Part shown: positions 1-5,800 of the stretch, piece by piece
Layout of the letters: every line of letters begins with the position of its first letter
Position numbering within the stretch: position 1 is the first letter of the stretch
NCBI GenBank assembly: GCA_900556615.1
Contig: USPP01000079.1
Span: 1-6,897, forward strand
Direction: 5' to 3'
DNA from: an uncultured Eubacteriales bacterium
GTDB lineage: Bacteria; Bacillota; Clostridia; Oscillospirales; CAG-272
Length of the DNA stretch: 6,897 nucleotides
Position numbers and translations under genes: made by a program
Notes under the pieces: generated by a model
Seen by the model: only the letters and a program-made list of their open reading frames with translations
Told to the model about the DNA's origin: nothing
The model's database searches: none

Positions 1-100
1 CGGCAGAGGAGTCACTCTTGCCTCCTCAATTTGTATTGTCTGACGAAAAATCCGGCGGCGCGACTGCACAATAACCATTGTGCGGTATTGCCTTAAAAAC
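1..100 (-). repeat. Partial copy of an interspersed repeat, inverted relative to 5153-5251
   Basis: Read on the opposite strand, this stretch matches 5153-5251 with about 10 substitutions and one 1-base gap over 100 positions, counted by eye. It ends at 84-96 with GGTATTGCCTTAA, the inverted form of the terminal motif TTAAGGYAAYACC seen downstream. It contains a perfect 7-bp hairpin, GCACAAT-AACC-ATTGTGC (66-83, arms 66-72 and 77-83). The element is cut by the left edge of the window, so its other end is not visible. The lack of a reading frame and the short conserved ends suggest a non-autonomous MITE-like or REP-like element rather than an insertion sequence. Confidence 0.8.
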
Positions 101-155
101 CTTGCACTTAGGTGTTGCGTTTTCATGAAATCAGTAGTTCATCAAGGAATATCTG

Positions 156-196
156 CCCCATATAAAAACATTATATACTGCTGTTTTTATATGGGG
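156..196. repeat. Perfect 15-bp inverted repeat (strong hairpin)
   Basis: The arms CCCCATATAAAAACA (156-170) and TGTTTTTATATGGGG (182-196) pair perfectly around an 11-base loop. No T-run follows either arm, so this is not a standard intrinsic terminator on either strand. It lies about 50 bases upstream of the response-regulator promoter, so it would not be in that transcript. It may be a transposon-derived palindrome, a protein-binding site or the end of an upstream transcript. Confidence 0.85.
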
Positions 197-213
197 TATG
201 GCTTTGCCACGCC

Positions 214-236
214 AATCATTCGCAAAGCGAATGATT
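214..236. repeat. Perfect 10-bp inverted repeat with AAA loop
   Basis: AATCATTCGC (214-223) and GCGAATGATT (227-236) form a 10-bp stem with a 3-base loop. The inverted repeat ends 12 bases before the predicted -35 box of the Bce operon, so an operator role is possible. It could equally be part of the same hairpin-rich insertion as 156-196, since both lie between two copies of TCAGTAG (131-137 and 236-242). Confidence 0.8.
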
Positions 237-248
237 CAGTAGACATTA

Positions 249-277
249 TTTACAATTAGAAATTTTTGTGGTATACT
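249..277 (+). promoter_or_regulatory. Sigma-A-type promoter of the Bce-type operon
   Basis: The -35 box TTTACA (249-254) and -10 box TATACT (272-277) are 17 bases apart, and TG at 269-270 gives an extended -10. Transcription would begin near 284, leaving a leader of roughly 38 bases before the ATG at 322. A weak dyad, TTACAA (250-255) and TTGTGG (266-271), overlaps the promoter and could be a regulator site, but it matches at only 4 of 6 positions. Confidence 0.75.
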
Positions 278-308
278 TTTTATAGCAATTTATTAACAGT
301 TCCAATAT

Positions 309-314
309 GGGGAG
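309..314 (+). promoter_or_regulatory. Ribosome binding site that fixes the response-regulator start
   Basis: GGGGAG lies 7 bases before the ATG at 322. It overlaps the more upstream in-frame ATG at 307, so that codon cannot be served by it. The protein starting at 322 also begins MYRILIIEDD, exactly as receiver domains do. Confidence 0.8.
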
Positions 315-321
315 AAAAGCT

Positions 322-996
322 ATGTATCGTATACTGATAATTGAAGACGACCGTCAAATATCCTCAGCGCTAAAGCGCGGTCTTACCGCATGGGGATACG
401 ATGCCTGTGAGACCGAAGATTTCAGAGAAATAATAAATATTTTTTCTGAGTACTCACCTCATCTTGTTCTCCTTGATGTGTCTCTTCCGTTTTATGACGG
501 GTATTATTGGTGCAGGGAAATACGGAAAATATCAAGTGTGCCGGTGATATTCATATCTTCTGCATCGGATAATATGAATATTGTTATGGCTATGAATATG
601 GGCGGAGATGATTTTGTGGCAAAGCCCTTTGACATGAGTGTGCTTACAGCGAAAATTCAGGCTGTTCTCCGTCGCACCTATGATTTTGGAGGACAGGCAA
701 TGTTTCCCGAACATCTGGGAGCAAGACTGGATACATCGGGGGCTTGCCTTATCTATGAAGGAAGAAAGATAGAACTGACAAAGAACGAGTATAGGATTCT
801 GCTTACACTTCTTCAGCGTAAGGGAAATATTGTCAGTAGAAGCACTCTTATGGAAAAGCTGTGGGAAACCGATTGTTACGTTGATGAGAATACTCTGACC
901 GTAAATATGACAAGACTCAGAAAAAAGCTTGACGCTGAAGGGCTTCCTGATTTTATTGTCACCAAAAAAGGGCTTGGTTATCTTATTGAAAGGTGA
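322..996 (+). CDS. OmpR/PhoB-type response regulator, BceR-like
   Basis: A cytoplasmic two-component regulator of 224 residues, the normal length for the family. The N-terminal receiver domain (about 1-118) shows the acidic pair D9-D10, the phospho-accepting D52 in LLDVSLP, the switch serine S79 and the conserved K101 in AKPF. The C-terminal winged-helix DNA-binding domain (about 128-223) includes IELTKNEYRILLTLL, the recognition region DENTLTVNMTRLRKKL and the closing KGLGYLIER. Its stop is 7 bases before the kinase start, so the two are translationally linked. Genes of this type next to a small kinase and a BceAB transporter usually activate the transporter operon in response to bacitracin-like or lantibiotic peptides. 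The promoter upstream and lack of internal terminators suggest that it controls its own operon. Family assignment is firm; inducer and target sites are not visible. Confidence 0.95.
   Translation: MYRILIIEDDRQISSALKRGLTAWGYDACETEDFREIINIFSEYSPHLVLLDVSLPFYDGYYWCREIRKISSVPVIFISSASDNMNIVMAMNMGGDDFVAKPFDMSVLTAKIQAVLRRTYDFGGQAMFPEHLGARLDTSGACLIYEGRKIELTKNEYRILLTLLQRKGNIVSRSTLMEKLWETDCYVDENTLTVNMTRLRKKLDAEGLPDFIVTKKGLGYLIER
991..996 (+). promoter_or_regulatory. Ribosome binding site of the histidine kinase
   Basis: AGGTGA includes the stop codon of the response regulator and lies 7 bases before the ATG at 1004. It supports 1004 over the longer in-frame start at 929, which lies inside the regulator gene and would add 25 residues before the membrane segment. 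Confidence 0.75.
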
Positions 997-1003
997 ACAT
1001 CAG

Positions 1004-1987
1004 ATGTTTTTTAAGTATTTGAAACGGCGTGCGGGCGATATATTTCTGATTGGTGTTTTCAGCGTGATTTTTGCCGGAATATTCGCTTTGTTCGATTTAG
1101 AGTCGGCGGCAGTTGGATATGGAGCAATGCTTTGTGCGGCTGTTACAGCACTGTTCGTTTTTTTTGACTATCGAAGGTTCTCCGCATATTGCGGAAGGCT
1201 TGCTGTACTGAAAAATGAAATAACCCTTACTCTTGACAATTTGCCGGTTCCCCATGATCCGATCGGGAAAGAATATACGGAGCTTATTAAAGAGCTTTTC
1301 AGCGAGCTTCGGCATGTTGCGGATATGAATGAAAACCGACGCAGAGAAACCGATGAATATTATACCGTTTGGGTACATCAAATAAAAACCCCGATATCTG
1401 CCATGCGGCTTTTGCTGAGCGAGAGAGACGATGAAGAATCGAAAGAGCTTCTTGAAGAACTGTTTCGGATAGAACAGTATGTGGAAATGGTTATGATAAG
1501 GCTTCGTCTTGGGTCTGACAGTACGGATTACGTCCTTAGGGAGTGCAATATAAATAAGATAACCAGAACGGCGGTGAGAAAGTTTGCACCGCAGTTTATA
1601 AGAAAAAAGCTTGGACTTCATTACAATGTTCCTGATTTGAAGGTTATAACCGATGAAAAGTGGCTGTCCTTTGTTATTGAACAGTTGTTATCGAATTCAC
1701 TTAAATATACTTCCTGCGGAACGATTTCGATCTATATGAGGGAGCCGCTGACGCTTGTGATAAGCGATACGGGCATCGGAATCAGTTCGGAGGATCTGCC
1801 GCGGATATTTGAAAACGGCTATACGGGGCTGACAGGACGGCTTGACAAGAAGGCCTCCGGAATCGGGCTTTATTTGTGCCGAATGATCTGTGACCGTCTT
1901 GGTCACAGAATCTATGCGGAATCCGCAGTGGGAGAGGGAACGTCGGTTATGATATGTCTTGATTCTGTGAAAATAAAACCGGAATAG
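1004..1987 (+). CDS. Intramembrane-sensing histidine kinase, BceS-like
   Basis: A 327-residue inner-membrane sensor kinase. Two membrane helices (about 12-31 and 37-54) are separated by only a few residues, so there is no real extracellular sensor domain. This is the hallmark of Bce-type kinases, which known systems show are controlled through the partner transporter. The phospho-accepting H125 lies in VWVHQIKTPI. The catalytic domain carries the N box (EQLLSNSLKY, N231), G1 (DTGIGI, 255-260), the FENGYTG segment (269-275) and G2 (ASGIGLYL, 284-291). All catalytic motifs look intact. The gene follows the regulator by 7 bases and is followed by a 51-base gap before the ATPase frame. It is likely to phosphorylate D52 of the neighbouring regulator. 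The specific peptide sensed cannot be deduced. Confidence 0.94.
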   Translation: MFFKYLKRRAGDIFLIGVFSVIFAGIFALFDLESAAVGYGAMLCAAVTALFVFFDYRRFSAYCGRLAVLKNEITLTLDNLPVPHDPIGKEYTELIKELFSELRHVADMNENRRRETDEYYTVWVHQIKTPISAMRLLLSERDDEESKELLEELFRIEQYVEMVMIRLRLGSDSTDYVLRECNINKITRTAVRKFAPQFIRKKLGLHYNVPDLKVITDEKWLSFVIEQLLSNSLKYTSCGTISIYMREPLTLVISDTGIGISSEDLPRIFENGYTGLTGRLDKKASGIGLYLCRMICDRLGHRIYAESAVGEGTSVMICLDSVKIKPE

Positions 1988-1991
1988 CTGT

Positions 1992-2011
1992 TTCTTACTG
2001 AAGTGTAAGAA
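1992..2011 (+). promoter_or_regulatory. Small hairpin between kinase and ATPase genes
   Basis: TTCTTAC (1992-1998) and GTAAGAA (2005-2011) can pair around a 6-base loop immediately after the kinase stop. No T-run follows, so it is not a terminator. It might modulate mRNA stability or translation of the transporter genes; with only 7 bp it could also be chance. Confidence 0.35.
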
Positions 2012-2038
2012 TGAGAAGGGGAAATGTAAGCCAAAACT

Positions 2039-2203
2039 ATGGCAGAACAACTGCGCTTATCAAGAGCCGTTAATAAAGATGATTATATAAGAATTGCTAT
2101 GGAAACTCCAGGACTCAAAATAGATACAATAAATGTATTTTCAAACGAACCAGGGAAGGTTTCCGTTTGTGTGAAGCCTTGCGAAGGAAAATTCTGTAAG
2201 CAT
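2039..2203 (+). other. Baseplate J-like protein fragment fused in frame to the ATPase
   Basis: The translated segment SRAVNKDDYIRIAMETPGL (residues 8-26) followed by KIDTINVF and PGKVSVCVKP resembles the C-terminal part of baseplate J-like proteins of contractile phages and injection systems. Those proteins carry RAVTxEDYExLxxxTPGL-x-I-x-x-x-K-V and then a strand of the type VTVxVKP. This recognition is from memory, not a search. A stop codon lies in frame at 2027, so the fragment has no upstream coding continuation. It is probably a relic inserted or recombined upstream of the ATPase domain. Confidence 0.5.
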
Positions 2204-2956
2204 ACAGTTAAAAATCTGAGAAAAGTATATACAACACGTTTTGGAGGGAGCCGCGTTACTGCTCTTGAGAATGTGAGCTTTGAGGTTCAGGAAGGTGAGT
2301 ATGTGGCGATTATGGGAGAATCGGGATCCGGAAAAACCACTTTACTCAATATAATTGCCTCTCTTGATAAGCCTACCTCCGGCAGTGCAGTTCTCGGAGG
2401 GATTGATCTTTGTAAAGTAAAGGATAAAGATATTGCGGTTTTTCGGAGAAATAACCTTGGTTTTGTTTTTCAGGATTTTAATTTGCTTGACTCTTTTTCT
2501 GTAAGAGATAATATTTTTCTTCCCCTTGTTCTCGCGGGCAAGAGTTATGCAGAGATGGAAAGACGCTTGACTCCGATTGCTTACGAGCTGGGAATCGGGG
2601 AGCTTCTTTCAAAATTTCCCTATGAGATATCGGGAGGGCAAAAGCAGAGGGCAGCGGTAGCACGAGCTTTGATTACCGAACCGAAAATTATTCTTGCCGA
2701 CGAGCCTACGGGAGCGCTTGACTCCCGTTCCTCTGACGAGCTTCTGCGCCTTTTTGCGGAGATCAATGAAAAGGGACAGACAATCCTGATGGTCACGCAT
2801 TCTGCTAAGGCGGCAAGCCGAGCCGGACGTGTACTTTTTATCAAAGACGGGACAGTGTTTCATCAGCTTTACCGCGGCGACTGCAGCGATGAGGAAATGT
2901 ATCAAAAAATTTCCGATACTTTGACGATCATTGCGACCGGAGGGCACGATAGATGA
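2039..2956 (+). CDS. ABC transporter ATPase, BceA-like, with an unusual N-terminal extension
   Basis: The ATPase subunit of a Bce-type peptide-resistance/sensing transporter. From residue 57 (VKNLRKVYTTRFGG) onward it is a complete domain of about 249 residues, the usual BceA size: Walker A GESGSGKT (93-100), Q-loop Q145, signature ISGGQKQR (197-204), Walker B IILADEP with catalytic E222, and H-loop H254. Residues 1-56 are foreign to the family and resemble the RAVTxEDY...ETPGL segment of baseplate J-like proteins. The ATG at 2039 has no well-placed ribosome site (AAGGGG at 2016-2021 is 17 bases away). A shorter product could start at GTG 2171 (GGGAAGG about 11 bases upstream) or ATG 2099, but no normal BceA start is visible. 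The stop overlaps the permease start as ATGA. Function is clear; the true N-terminus, and whether translation is impaired, are uncertain. Confidence 0.9.
   Translation: MAEQLRLSRAVNKDDYIRIAMETPGLKIDTINVFSNEPGKVSVCVKPCEGKFCKHTVKNLRKVYTTRFGGSRVTALENVSFEVQEGEYVAIMGESGSGKTTLLNIIASLDKPTSGSAVLGGIDLCKVKDKDIAVFRRNNLGFVFQDFNLLDSFSVRDNIFLPLVLAGKSYAEMERRLTPIAYELGIGELLSKFPYEISGGQKQRAAVARALITEPKIILADEPTGALDSRSSDELLRLFAEINEKGQTILMVTHSAKAASRAGRVLFIKDGTVFHQLYRGDCSDEEMYQKISDTLTIIATGGHDR
2939..2944 (+). promoter_or_regulatory. Ribosome binding site of the permease
   Basis: GGAGGG within the end of the ATPase gene lies 8 bases before the ATG at 2953. It supports coupled translation of ATPase and permease through their ATGA overlap. 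Confidence 0.75.
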
Positions 2957-4974
2957 AATCAGGACTTTATATACGCCTTGCGGCTGGAAACATAAGAAAA
3001 AACAGAAAAATATATCTGCCGTATATTTTGACATGCGTCTGTATGATAGCGATTTTCTATATTCTTGCTTTTCTTTCAAAGGATCCGGGAGTTGGTGAGA
3101 TAAGAGGAGGGCGTACACTTGGAACGATTCTCGGCTTTGGTTATATTACAATAGCGATTTTCTCCTCTTTATTTCTTTTCTATACCAACAGTTTTATTGT
3201 GAAGCGCAGAAGAAAAGAGCTTGGTCTCTATAATGTTCTCGGAATGGGAAAGCGGCATATTGCAGCAGTTATGTTTTGTGAAAATGCTATGGTCGGTATG
3301 CTTGGACTGATATTGGGGCTTGGTTCGGGAATTCTTCTGTCAAAACTGTCGCAAATGTGTCTTTTCAAACTTATGGGAAGTGTTGCGCCGTTTGAGTTTT
3401 ATGTTAATATTCCGGTTGGGGTGATAACTGTCGTGATCTATTCAGCGGTGTTTTTCCTTATTTATTTAAGTTCCCTGCGAAAACTCGGCACGGCAAGTCC
3501 AATAGAGCTTCTCCGTGAAAGTAGTGTCGGTGAAAAAGAGCCCAAGGGAAACTTTCTTATATCCTTCTTGGGATTGATATTAATTGGCATAGGGTATTAT
3601 TTAGCGTTGACGATAAAAGAACCAATCGAAGCGATGGCTTGGTTCTTTGTGGCGGTTATACTTGTTATCATCGGAACATATTGCTGCTTTATTTCGGGAA
3701 GTGTAACTTTTTTGCGATTGCTAAAAAAGAATAAGAAATATTATTATTCACCGAAGCATTTTACCTCTGTGTCGGGGATGACCTATAGAATGAAACGGAA
3801 TGGAGCGGGGCTCGCTTCTATCTGTATTCTTTCGACAATGGTTTTAGTTACGCTTTCTTCTGTTACTTGTTTGTATGTGGGAAAAACGGAGTCTTTACGC
3901 TCAATATATCCGAGACAGATAATCTTGGGGCTCGATCACTCGGACGACATGACGGCTGATCTGATAAAAACCGTGATAGACGATACTATGAACGATTTTC
4001 AAGTGAAAATGGAAAAATACAGAAGCTATCGCTATTTTTCAGGTTATGTGAGAGAAGAGAGTGGGAATATTGATTTTGACAGAGCAGGGGCATCCTCGCT
4101 GATTCGCATATTCGCGATAACCTATGAGGATTATACAGACGGTCAGGGAAAAGCTCCGCTTAAGGATGGGGAAGCGTTGGTATTTTATGTGAATGGAGAT
4201 ACACCGGAAAAGATTACCTTTACCAATGGAAAAAGCTATAAGGTTACGGGAAACCCCGACGCGGAAAATTTCCTTTTATCGGGTTCCTATGAATCCAGCG
4301 GTATTTGGGTGGTATTACCCGGAGATGAGGACATTGACGGGCTTGTCAAAATGTATGCAGACATAAATTTTTCCGGTTCACCCGAAATGAGCTTTCCGAA
4401 TTTTTATTTCGGATTTGATATTGATGCTCCGCAGGATACAAGGCTGAATATTTATGATAAGCTATCCGAAAGACTGAGTGAAAATATGTCGAAAAGTGAA
4501 TCGGTTACCTACTATTCTTATTCCATGAGTGGTTCCGATATCAATGAGGCAGATTTCTTTGGAACATATTCAGGTTTATTTTTTATAGGTATTTTTCTGG
4601 GAGCTGCCTTTATTCTTGCTACGATACTGATTATGTACTACAAGCAGGTTACCGAGGGGTATGAGGATCAGTCGCGTTTTGATATTATGCAGAAGGTTGG
4701 AATGACAAAGTCGGAGATTCGTTCTACGGTAAATTCTCAGGTAATAACGGTATTCTTTCTCCCACTGATAGCTTCCGGCGTGCATATGGCTTTTGCTTTT
4801 TCGATGATTAACAGAGTGCTGATACTGTTTAATCTGGATAATATCAAACTGTTTCTATTTACATCGGGTGCTGCATTCTTAATTTTTGCGGTATTTTATG
4901 TTATTGTTTATCTTGTTACGTCAAGGGCATATTTCGGAATTGTAAGCTCTGTCCCCGACAGGAGAATCGCGTGA
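2953..4974 (+). CDS. Bce-type ABC transporter permease (FtsX-like fold)
   Basis: A 673-residue integral membrane protein, the usual size of BceB permeases. Hydrophobic segments fall near residues 21-41, 58-80, 105-135, 152-174, 201-220, 228-251, 287-308, 540-562, 595-618 and 632-657, matching the family's 10-helix layout. A large hydrophilic region (about 310-535) lies between helices 7 and 8; it is the extracellular domain thought to read the peptide or its lipid-bound complex in known systems. FtsX-type cytoplasmic segments are visible: RRRKELGLYNVLGMGKRHI (85-103) after helix 2 and QSRFDIMQKVGMTKSEIRS before helix 9. The start overlaps the ATPase stop by 4 bases. With the ATPase it would form the transporter that detoxifies a cell-envelope antimicrobial and signals to the kinase. 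Extracellular domains of this family diverge quickly, so the substrate cannot be assigned. Confidence 0.94.
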   Translation: MKSGLYIRLAAGNIRKNRKIYLPYILTCVCMIAIFYILAFLSKDPGVGEIRGGRTLGTILGFGYITIAIFSSLFLFYTNSFIVKRRRKELGLYNVLGMGKRHIAAVMFCENAMVGMLGLILGLGSGILLSKLSQMCLFKLMGSVAPFEFYVNIPVGVITVVIYSAVFFLIYLSSLRKLGTASPIELLRESSVGEKEPKGNFLISFLGLILIGIGYYLALTIKEPIEAMAWFFVAVILVIIGTYCCFISGSVTFLRLLKKNKKYYYSPKHFTSVSGMTYRMKRNGAGLASICILSTMVLVTLSSVTCLYVGKTESLRSIYPRQIILGLDHSDDMTADLIKTVIDDTMNDFQVKMEKYRSYRYFSGYVREESGNIDFDRAGASSLIRIFAITYEDYTDGQGKAPLKDGEALVFYVNGDTPEKITFTNGKSYKVTGNPDAENFLLSGSYESSGIWVVLPGDEDIDGLVKMYADINFSGSPEMSFPNFYFGFDIDAPQDTRLNIYDKLSERLSENMSKSESVTYYSYSMSGSDINEADFFGTYSGLFFIGIFLGAAFILATILIMYYKQVTEGYEDQSRFDIMQKVGMTKSEIRSTVNSQVITVFFLPLIASGVHMAFAFSMINRVLILFNLDNIKLFLFTSGAAFLIFAVFYVIVYLVTSRAYFGIVSSVPDRRIA

Positions 4975-4987
4975 AAAAATATCTTTC

Positions 4988-5018
4988 CGGAGCGGCATTT
5001 CGCCGCTCCGTATTTTTG
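4988..5018 (+). terminator. Intrinsic terminator of the Bce-type operon
   Basis: A 9-bp GC-rich stem, CGGAGCGGC (4988-4996) with GCCGCTCCG (5002-5010), has a 5-base loop and is followed by TATTTTTG. It starts 13 bases after the permease stop. An A-run before the stem (about 4975-4980) could give weak termination on the other strand as well. Confidence 0.92.
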
Positions 5019-5152
5019 TAATCTGAAAACTAACCGCTGAGCGAGTGGTCAGACTGAAGAAACAGCATTTTGCAGGAGATACCCTGCTTCTTTCTTGAGA
5101 AGAAAGAGAAAATGAAAGGTATAGGAAAAAACGGCGTTTTGGGCAGATAAAA
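5019..5152. other. Intergenic stretch with two tandem small hairpins
   Basis: No supported gene. Two adjacent stem-loops are visible: GCAGG/CCTGC (5072-5076 with 5083-5087) and TCTTTCTT/AAGAAAGA (5089-5096 with 5100-5107, loop GAG). Neither is followed by a T-run. An 84-codon open frame on the minus strand (4921-5175) overlaps the permease end and the terminator and looks like a shadow. Confidence 0.4.
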
Positions 5153-5156
5153 GTTT

Positions 5157-5334
5157 TTAAGGTAATACCGCACAATGATTATTGTACAGTTGCGCCGCCA
5201 GATTTTTCATCAGGCAAACAAATTGAGGAGGTAAGAGCGACGCCTCTGCCGATAAAATTTGTGAAGTATGACGGAAAAGACGCGAGCAATTGCGCAATGA
5301 AGGAGTTAGCCGTGCTCCGTTGGTGTTGCCTTAA
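5157..5334 (+). mobile_element. 178-bp MITE-like element with 13-bp terminal inverted repeats
   Basis: The left end TTAAGGTAATACC (5157-5169) and the right end GGTGTTGCCTTAA (5322-5334) are inverted copies matching at 11 of 13 positions. Both terminate in TTAA, which may be a target duplication or part of the ends. The interior encodes no protein of note. It includes the imperfect hairpin GCACAAT/ATTGTAC (5170-5187), the palindrome ATTGCGCAAT (5289-5298), and GAGCA/TGCTC arms (5284-5288 and 5313-5317) that could enclose that palindrome. The first 95 bases are repeated in inverted orientation at the left edge of the window. Structure suggests a non-autonomous transposable element mobilised in trans; no transposase is present here. 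Confidence 0.65.
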
Positions 5335-5444
5335 GGATTGTTATGAAATCGCTGAATCTATTGGAAATGCAGATTTCCGAGATAATTTATTGAATGGTAA
5401 GACAAAAAACGAAGGGATTGATTAAGGCAACACCGACGGGGCAC
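5312..5444. repeat. 23-bp inverted repeat around 87 bp
   Basis: Positions 5312-5334 and 5422-5444 are inverted copies matching at 21 of 23 positions, with core GGTGTTGCCTTAA in the left arm and TTAAGGCAACACC in the right. The 87 bases between contain only very short frames, including a 16-codon frame from ATG 5343 with AAGGA upstream. It may be a second nested element sharing the right end of the 178-bp unit, or two adjacent elements of one family. Confidence 0.7.
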
Positions 5445-5460
5445 AGTGGTGCTGTCTTAA
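5422..5460. repeat. 39-bp near-palindrome with the same terminal motif
   Basis: TTAAGGCAACACC (5422-5434) faces GGTGCTGTCTTAA (5448-5460), matching at 11 of 13 positions around a 13-base centre. The ends are those of the 178-bp element, so this could be an internally deleted copy reduced to its two termini. Confidence 0.6.
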
Positions 5461-5727
5461 GTATATAGTACGGAAAAATTACAAGTGTGAATGTTATGCT
5501 GTCCGAAAATAGAATAATGCTTAAATGACCATATTGCTGTGACGAGAATACGATGAAATAGGTTTGCGGTTGCGGAGAAATTTTGTACTATCATTTTGTT
5601 AAAAGGAGTTTCGGTTCTGTTGATACTATGACTTGGCGGATTGAGAAAGCTGATCGTTTAACCGATGCTTCTGATTTTCAAGAGAACTCACCATCAGATT
5701 CCGGTAAGAAAGAAATAGATATTTCCC
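5461..5727. other. AT-rich intergenic sequence without recognisable content
   Basis: No gene, strong hairpin or repeat was recognised in this stretch. AAAAGGAG (5601-5608) resembles a ribosome site, but the next in-frame ATG (5628, a 40-codon frame ending at 5750) is 19 bases away and that frame runs into the next promoter. It may be decayed coding sequence. Confidence 0.4.
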
Positions 5728-5756
5728 TTGTAAAATATGGAGCAGTGTGATATAAT
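5728..5756 (+). promoter_or_regulatory. Sigma-A-type promoter of the membrane-protein gene
   Basis: TTGTAA (5728-5733) and a consensus TATAAT (5751-5756) are 17 bases apart, with TG at 5748-5749 giving an extended -10. The start of transcription would be near 5763, about 38 bases before the ATG at 5801. Confidence 0.75.
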
Positions 5757-5800
5757 ATCATACATCGTGTTTGACGCGTTACACATGGAAGGAAAAGAAA

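Noticed and set aside
156..196. Intrinsic terminator for an upstream gene
   Set aside because: The stem is strong but AT-rich at its apex and is not followed by a T-run on either strand.
125..259. A 44-codon open frame, MKSVVHQGISAPYK..., on the plus strand before the operon
   Set aside because: It has no ribosome site, runs through both perfect hairpins and through the -35 box of the operon promoter, and its codons are dictated by the inverted repeats.
929..1003. Upstream ATG extending the histidine kinase by 25 residues
   Set aside because: It lies within the response-regulator gene in another frame; the ATG at 1004 has a well-spaced AGGTGA and gives the standard short N-terminus before the first membrane helix.
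1097..1621. Minus-strand open frame of 174 codons opposite the histidine kinase
   Set aside because: It lies wholly within the kinase gene, whose catalytic motifs are intact on the plus strand.
2609..3118. Minus-strand open frame of 169 codons opposite the ATPase and permease
   Set aside because: It is a shadow of two genes with clear family motifs on the plus strand and has no ribosome site or recognisable domain.
4921..5175. Minus-strand open frame of 84 codons
   Set aside because: It overlaps the permease end, the terminator and a repeat end, has low-complexity composition and no family resemblance.
5257..5300. Possible tiny peptide MTEKTRAIAQ inside the 178-bp element
   Set aside because: Ten codons only, with the AGGAGG-like sequence far upstream; the palindromes in this part explain the sequence better than coding.
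5628..5750. A 40-codon open frame starting MTWRIEKADRLTDASDF
   Set aside because: The nearest ribosome-like site is 19 bases upstream, the stop overlaps the extended -10 of the next promoter, and I do not recognise the sequence. It may be a decayed gene fragment, but this cannot be supported.
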